Shown: positions 57,536 to 64,000 of the stretch, piece after piece
Layout: every line of letters starts with the position of its first letter
Position numbering within the stretch: position 1 is the stretch's first letter
From: Cyathus striatus
Taxonomy: Eukaryota > Basidiomycota > Agaricomycetes > Agaricales > Nidulariaceae
DNA length: 64,000 bases
Direction: 5' to 3'
Assembly (NCBI GenBank): GCA_025738555.1
Contig: JAOVFP010000008.1
Span: 2,170,001-2,234,000 of the forward strand
Notes under the pieces: generated by a model
What the model saw: only the letters and a program-made list of their open reading frames with translations
The model's database searches: none
Told to the model about the DNA's origin: nothing
Translations under genes and position numbers: made by a program

Positions 57536-59866
57536 TGTCATATCCCATATCGCCTACCTCCAGACTCCTATGCCTTTACTCTGCCTTCACCTTTGTTTAC
57601 TCTGGACTTTGATTATGTTTTTAATATTACATATTGATTACTGTACATAGATTACTTTCATTTCCTTTCTTCCACCCTACTGAGCTATCCCCTTAGTATT
57701 GTAGTATACATCTCATAGTGAGTCACTTATCATTCTTAAGTGCACCACTATCAGTTTTACTTTATACTGCCATATGCACTCACTTCTCCAATGTGTTTTA
57801 TTATGTTTAATTAGTTATAGTCTTCATTGAGCTCTTTACACTTAGCCATGTGTTCTGTACGGATCCGCGTGGAATCCGTACGGAATTTTCGGAATCCGTG
57901 CGGAATCTGCACAGATTTTTTTCATTTTGGCAGGGGTTTTTTGGGTCTGTACAGATTCCGCACAGATTCCGAAAATTCCGTACGGATTACGCAGAATTCC
58001 TCGGAATTCCGCATTACAGATCTGAAAATTCTGTACAGATTCTGTACAGATTCTGTACAGAATTTTATTATACTTATTTCCTTGCATGTGACACTCTGCA
58101 TTAAGCATGACACTAGGTGTTGAGTGTGATACTAGGTGTTGAGTGTGACATTATACATTAAATGTGACACTATAAGCGTGACACTAGGTGTTGAGTGTGA
58201 TACTATACGTTAAATGTGACACTATAAGTGTGATACTAGGTATTGAGTGTGATACTAAGTGTTGAGTGTGACACTATATGTTAAAGGTGACACTATAAGC
58301 ATGATACTAGGTGTTGAGTGTGACACTATATGTTAAATGTGACACTATAAGTGTGATACTAGGTGTTGAGTGTGACACTATACATTAAATGTGACACTAT
58401 AAGTGTGACACTAGGTGTTGAGTGTGATACTAAGTGTTGAGTGTGACACTATATGTTAAATGTGACACTATAAGCGTGACACTAGGTGTTGAGTGTGACA
58501 CTATACATTAAATGTGACACTATAAGCGTGACACTAGGTGTTGAGTGTGACACTATACATTAAATGTGACACTATAAGCGTGACACTAGGTGTTGAGTGC
58601 GACACTATACATTAAATGTGACACTATAAGCGTGACACTAGGTGTTGAGTGTGACTAAGCGTGACACTAAGTGTTGACTGTGACACTAAACATTGACTGT
58701 GACACTAAGCATTGAGTGTGACACTAAGTGTTGAGTGTGATACTATGCATTGAGTGTGACACTAAGCATTGAGTGTGACGAAGCGTGACACTAAGAGCGT
58801 GACACTAAGTGTTGAGTGTGACACTAAGCGTTGAGTGTCACACTATGCATTGAGTGTGACACTAAGCGTTGAGTGTGACGAAGCGTGACACTAAGAGCGT
58901 GACACAAAGTGTTGAGTGTGACACTAAATGTTGAGTGTCACACTAAGCATTGAGTGTCACACTAAGCGTTGAGTGTGACACTAAATGTTGAGTGTCACAC
59001 TATACATTAAACATGACACTATGCATTAAGTGTGACACTAAGCATTGAGTGTGACACTATACATTAAACATAGCACTATACATTAAGTGTGACACTAAGT
59101 ATTGAGTGTGACACTATGCATTAAGCATAACACTAAGTGATGAGTGTGACACTATACATTAAGCATAATACTATGTATTAAGTGTGATACTATGCATTGA
59201 GAATGATACTATATATTGAGTGTATCATGGATTTTGTATAGTGTGACACTTTTCACCTAGGGTTACACTTGACATGTGTGACAAGGCAGCAATGCATAAA
59301 TCCACACAGAATCCATATAGAATAATCACCTCTAATAATAATAATAGCTACTATATAAATTCTGTATGGTATCTATACAGGTCTGTACGGGTCTGTACGG
59401 ATCCGCACGGAATCCGCACAGATCCGTACGGAATTTTCGGATTCCGTACAGATCCGTACAGACCTCTTGGGGGAGTGTAAATTACTGTCTTCATTCTACA
59501 TATGCCTACCCTGACCATACTTCTCTGCTGGCCTTGGCCAGCAGCCTTTACTTACTCCAAGTCTCTAGTATTTAAGTAGCACTTGATTTGTACTTAGTCT
59601 TCAGTTTTGTATTGAACTACATCCTCACCCTCTTGTCTGACTTGAGTTACACCTCTTGTCTTCTTGTCTTACATCTTCTCCAAAGGGCTTGCCCTTACTC
59701 CGAAATACAGGACCAGGAATCCCAGGGGTGCAGCACATAAGCTGAAGCCGAAGTCCTACCCCCTGAGTTCTCATTCTCCACTTTTGTCTTGTACTCACCC
59801 CTCGTTTCTCCACAGTCACTCTCTCATACTCTGCCACCAAGTTAGGCTAGGGGCAAGGCTGTGACA
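57536..59866. mobile_element. LTR, family A copy 3, interrupted
   Basis: Starts TGTCATATCCCATATCGCC and ends GGCAAGGCTGTGACA. The flanks acctc and gactg do not match, so it may be a recombinant rather than a simple solo LTR. It is interrupted by the transposon at 57829-59487; without it the LTR is about 0.66 kb. Confidence 0.85.
57829..59487 (+). mobile_element. 8-bp-TSD satellite-bearing transposon, copy 4
   Basis: Starts GAGCTCTTTACACTTAGCCA and ends GGGGGAGTGTAAATTACTG. Perfect TSD TCTTCATT at 57821-57828 and 59488-59495; the empty site is visible at about 61122 in the next LTR copy. At 1659 bp it is the longest whole copy, with a satellite from about 58090 to 59225. CpG is well retained at both ends. 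Confidence 0.95.
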
Positions 59867-60440
59867 GACTGTAACTATATGAAGTAGTAATAAAATAGTG
59901 AAGTAAATACTGTAATTAGATGAAGCAGCAATGAAGCTCTGACTGTAACCAAATCAAGTGAAAATACAATTGTGAAGAAATTGCAGTAATTAGATGAAGC
60001 AATAATAACGTTCAAACTGCAACTACATGAAGTAGAACTAAAATAGTGAAGCAAATACTGTAGTTAAATGAAGCAGCAATGAAGCTCTGACTGCAACCAT
60101 GTGAAGTCAAACTATAATAATGAAGTAACTTCTGCATATGAATGAAGTAGCTATGAAGCTCAAACTTCAATTGCATGAAGTAGAAGTACAATTGTGAAGC
60201 AAATACTGCAAATAAATGAAGAGAAGATAAAGCTCAGACTACAATGACATGAAGTAGAATTACAATGATGAAGTAACTCTTACACTTGAATGAAGTAGTT
60301 ATGAAGCTAAGACTGCAATAAGATGAAGTGGAACAAAAATGGTGAAGCAATTACTATAGTATAATAAAGCTCCTGTGAAGTTCATACTACAACTACATGA
60401 AGTAGACATACAAAAGTGAAGTCTTAATGGTAATTAGTTG
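59867..60440. repeat. Satellite of about 75-80-bp units, seven copies
   Basis: Diverged tandem copies of a unit with actacatgaagtagaacta, atagtgaagcaaatactg and atgaagcagcaatgaagctc. The array starts exactly at the right end of the family A LTR copy 3. Confidence 0.8.
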
Positions 60441-60837
60441 TAGCCAATAAGAAAGAGAGTACATAGGAAACTGAAGTACCTGTGTAGTGATTGCAGGAAC
60501 AGCCAAACAGGACAATAGAAACATCAAAGTATGTTTATGTAATTTTAACTGAACACAATATACACCAAATGCATGTATACTACAATTCATCACCTAGTAC
60601 TTACTGACAGTGGATACTCTTCTGTTTCACAAAGCTAATAATGGGCTCTTTGAGTTCCTCAAACTGCCTTTGTTCTTGCATTTGGTTGCTGCACCATACA
60701 CCATGATTGCAATAATTCCAGATTGGGTTGTTTCTTTTGGTAACTCATTGCCAAGACTGTGACTTGTTCACATATGTTTGAGAAGGTCAAACATCCATTG
60801 CTACACAAGATAGCAAAGGAAATATCAAATAATATAG
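60441..60837. other. No gene recognised
   Basis: AT-rich DNA without supported features. Short minus-strand frames (60659-60850) lack recognisable domains. Confidence 0.4.
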
Positions 60838-61501
60838 TGTCATATCCCATATCACCTACCTCTGGACTCCTATGCCTTTACTCTGCCTTCACCTTTGTTT
60901 ACTCTGGACTTTGATTACATTCTTAATATTACTTATTGCTTACTGTACATAGATTACTTTTGTTTCCTTTCTTCTGCCCTACTGAGCTATCCCCTCAGTA
61001 TTGTAGTATACATCTCATAGTGAGTCACTTATCATTCTTAAGTGCACCACTATCAGTTTCACTTTACACTGCCATATGTGCTCACTTCTCTGACACATTT
61101 TATTATGTTCAATTAGTTATAGTCTTCATTCTATGTACACCTACCCTGACCATACTTCTCTGCTGGCCTTGGCCAGTGGCCTTTACTTACTCTGAGTCTC
61201 TAGTATTTAAGTAGTACTTGATTTGTACTTAGTCTTCAGTTTTGTATTGAACTACATCCTCACCCTCTTGTCTGACTTGAGTTACACCTCTTGTCTTCTT
61301 GTCTTACATCTTCTCCAAAGGGCTTGCCCTTATTCCGAAATACAGGACCAGGAATCCCAGGGGTGCAGCACATAAACTGAAGCCAAAGTCCTACCCCCTG
61401 AGTTCTCATTCTCCATCTTTGTCTTGTACTCACCCCTTGCTTCTCCATAGTCACCCCTTCGTACTCTGCTGCCAAGTCAGGCTAGGGGCATGGTTATGAC
61501 A
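60838..61501. mobile_element. Solo LTR, family A copy 4 (664 bp)
   Basis: Starts TGTCATATCCCATATCACC and ends GCATGGTTATGACA, with perfect TSD TATAG (60833-60837 and 61502-61506). It is uninterrupted and preserves the empty target sites of the insertions in copies 2 and 3. Confidence 0.93.
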
Positions 61502-61869
61502 TATAGTTAGATTTCAGTTATCAGCAAGTTTTCTATTGCTCTCCTCTTCAATTTCCTGATTGTCTGCTCAGGTTGTTGAAAGATTCTTGTTTGTTGCACA
61601 GGCATTTAATACTGGTTCAATCAAGGTTCAATATAAAATTAATAGAGAAGGGTCCCACTAAAAACATTGAGTCCACAAGAAAAAAAGCATACTTGTGCTA
61701 GTTATACCTAAGAAGGCAAAGTAAAGGAATATATTGCAGCTGTAGTAGGAGAAGTGAAGCAGCAAGAAAAGTGAGTGCCATTGGCATAACTGACAACAAC
61801 ACATCAGATCACATATCACATGATGTTATGACAAATTTTGATGGACCATTCAGAGTCCACAATCTCAGC

Positions 61870-61953
61870 TCACTCATAGATCATTACAGCAGACAGCAAA
61901 AGCAGACTGGACTGAGCTCAGATCACTTCAGCTCAGTTCATGTCGCAACACTA
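61870..61953. mobile_element. hAT-like terminal fragment
   Basis: Read on the minus strand from 61953: TAGTGTTGCGACATGAACTG, followed by GAGCTGAAG and GAGCTCAG motifs. This matches the TAGTGTTGCCGC terminus of the hAT at 25147. No partner end was found. Confidence 0.4.
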
Positions 61954-61959
61954 GAATTC

Positions 61960-63470
61960 ACTTCAAATATACTATCTACAGTAATCCAGGACCCTGAACT
62001 TCACATCATGGTTCAATCCACTTGATAAATATGCCAGTTGGGTGCTAATACACCTAGTGTACTTCTACATACTACAAAAACATTATTTCTATATTCTACA
62101 TGCTACTTACAAATGGTATAATATATCTGGGTTGTAATTAGTAGCTAAGGTAGAGGTCCTGGACCATTAGCTAGCGTGGGAACGATTCGCGCTAATAAGG
62201 GACATAACTAGCCTAAGTAGGAAAGCATCTAAGAATAGAAACACCAAGGTCAGAGCTTATTCTCGACATCAGTGGGAAATAATTACCAGTAAGGCTGGAG
62301 ATCGAGCTAAGCATGTGTCTATTCTACTAATAGGACATCAAAGCTATGTTATTGCATCATAGGAAAAGGCATGAGCACTAGACCCACGGCAGTTGCTGCT
62401 ATCTAACCATGCTGTACCAGCACTGCACATCAGCATGCCATGGGCATCTAGCCTGGCCTGAGACCTGACATTCCCAGCAGGCTGATTCAGCAGTTCCCAC
62501 TGCTTTTGTATTAACTATATAGTTTCTCTTAGCCGTGTTCTGTAAGATATTTAATAGGTAGCTTTGTGTAGTAGAAGGGCAGTCTCCTGTACCCCAAGAA
62601 ATACCATCTAGCATCGTGCTTTAGTATTTGTGTAAGCTTTGAGATTCTAAGTGCAATGCAAATTGAGAAGTCATAAGCCTGTGCTAAGTCTGAGATTAAG
62701 GAACACACATCAAAACACACATCAAAGTGTTCGCTAAGCTGTTTCCCTTCATGAATGTCGGTCTTTGACACCTCCCCTTTTACTTTACTTCACCCAGAAG
62801 CATTTTGCATCTGAGTCTTACCCACTGAGCACCTTCTTAGTGAGTGTATGTGGTGTGAGTGAAATTACATATATTTTAATTTATACTACATTGTGCTAAA
62901 CTAAGTACTTTAGTGCAAGGGGCTGCCTTCTGAGCAATCTGTGAAAGTAACTGGGGAGGTATTATGCATTGTGACACCTCTCAGATACTTCCACTAGCCA
63001 TTTAGCAATTACTCACATGACCTTGTCAAAAGGTTTATGGTGCCATTTGGGTGCCATCACATCAATTGCATGTTGATTGATTCTGATATATCAGAATGCA
63101 CTGCAAAAGTGCTGCACCAGTGCTTTACTGGGTGAGCATTTATAGTGCACAATAGTCAGTAGATATAGTTAGAATTAAATTAAATCAATGATTGATAACT
63201 TTAGTCTTTGAATCATTATAAAATAGGTGTGCACTTTCCATTCACTCTTACTGCACACCATAATACAACTACTGTAGCACTAAAAAATTAATCAATCAGA
63301 CCCAATTACATGACAACCACTTATTGAAAGTAAATTTAACTCTTTTGCTTCTTTCCTTTTGGTAGAACTTTCACTAAACTTGAAGTTTGAGATCATTAAT
63401 TCCCATTTGATCCAATTAAAATATGAATCCTAATGCTCCCAGTGTTTCATTGGCAAGGTCTTGTCCCAGC
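61960..63470. other. No gene recognised
   Basis: Mixed sequence. The portion 62130-62420 keeps some CpG (gattcgcgctaataaggg) but I find no domain or LTR pair. Short frames only. Confidence 0.35.
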
Positions 63471-63479
63471 TTCTGTAAA

Positions 63480-63994
63480 TAACTGTACTTTATACCCCCC
63501 ATGTAAGTCTTCTAGTCCTGGTATGCATTCAGAAGCCCATATTTGAAGTAACAGTCTTTTAGCTTTATATGATCCAAAGGGTGGTGGTGCCAAAGGGCAT
63601 GTTCAAGAAGCTGGTACATCTGGTCCTCTTGAATATCAGTCAACCAGTCCCTGCTTGCATAGAGTGCAAGTTTGACAATTAGCTCTGAGTCTTTAAAACC
63701 ACAGACATATCCACTCTATGGTATGGCCTGTAATTGATCCACCACATGTCCAATTAGCTGATTAGAACCACTCTCATGTGTCTCCAAGAACTTCTTTGCA
63801 GCTATCCATGGGCCCCACTGGGAAAGATGAAGATTGACAACTTCTGTCCAAAAGGTGATAACCCAGATTGGCAAGTAGCTATTGGTCCCCTCTATCATCA
63901 TCCTCATTGACATTACACTTCCTTCATGTTGTACATGTGTAGCCTTAACATCCTTCAAAAGGTCTATACCAGGAATGGGGATGGCATGTATCAT
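63480..63994 (-). pseudogene. Multi-copy transposon-associated ORF, fragment
   Basis: The minus-strand frame reads TNSYLPIWVITFWTEVVNLH, then WIAAKKFLETHESG and VVDQLQAIP. A TAG follows, then SGYVCGFKDSELIVKLALYA, SRDWLTDIQEDQMYQLLEHA and further to about 63510, where another TAG occurs. The order LPIWV-x-x-WTE, W-x-AA-x-x-F, W-x-x-x-x-x-x-DQM-x-x-LL is familiar from ORFs repeated in Agaricomycete genomes and often found with KDZ-type transposons. Its function is unknown to me. It runs toward the window edge, so the start may lie outside. Confidence 0.5.
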
Positions 63995-64000
63995 TTCTGC

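Noticed and set aside
57821..59496. A 9-bp TSD and hence a Mutator-like assignment
   Set aside because: Two copies allow 9 bp, but the copy at 3628 mismatches at the ninth base, and the terminal C/G is present in every copy. Eight bases fit all four.

Overview
The window looks like a repeat-rich, gene-poor stretch of a filamentous basidiomycete genome, most likely an Agaricomycete. The evidence is short GT-AG introns of about 50-70 nt, a NACHT-WD40 (fungal NLR-like) gene, a CxC-type cysteine-cluster gene of the kind associated with KDZ transposases, hAT, pogo and Tc1/mariner remnants, and multi-copy ORFs typical of Agaricomycete transposons. No bacterial operon, rRNA or intact tRNA gene was seen. 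I do not name a species.

Most of the sequence can be resolved as transposons inserted into transposons, many with readable target-site duplications (TSDs). (a) One superfamily has unlike ends, GAGSTC-x-TTACAC and CAGTA-x-TTTAYRCT, and 8-bp TSDs. Members are at 3628-11241, 4344-10090, 27885-28897, 30468-32411, 30754-31507, 47097-49187, 51856-53458 and 57829-59487. Most are non-autonomous and carry long, expandable satellite arrays. The 5.7-kb member at 4344-10090 carries the CxC gene, which ties the family to KDZ-type elements. (b) Solo LTRs of at least three families have 5-bp TSDs (32518-33128, 34890-35375, 41763-42404, 51640-55499, 60838-61501). (c) A full-length Ty1/copia element lies at 35581-41367, with 360-bp LTRs that I could not tell apart, a complete pol ORF and TSD TATTC. 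(d) A CACTA-like foldback element lies at 47724-48944, Tc1/mariner at 3992-10423 and 13305-14379, pogo at 44775-45641, and hAT at 22804-25147.

Layout. 1-3600: unique or low-complexity DNA with one SINE-like copy. 3628-11241: a four-level nest ending in the CxC element. 11.2-16.4 kb: gene remnants and a possible hAT. 16372-20296: NACHT-WD40 pseudogene on the minus strand. 20.3-25.1 kb: a more CpG-rich stretch with a hAT truncated at an LTR. 25.1-35.5 kb: AT-rich DNA with two inverted satellite-bearing elements and solo LTRs. 35.6-41.4 kb: the young copia. 43.2-44.7 kb: CpG-retaining DNA with one hypothetical ORF. 44.8-64 kb: pogo, foldback, gypsy remnants, four solo LTRs of one family (the first at 41.8 kb) and their insertions.

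Host-type genes are scarce: the NACHT-WD40 gene, broken by one TGA, and perhaps the 43.3-kb ORF. Older repeats are poor in CpG and rich in TpG/CpA. Several nonsense codons are TGA where the family would be expected to have CGA. The copia element and some recent insertions keep CpG. This fits cytosine methylation and deamination acting on repeats, and CpG retention can be read as relative age.
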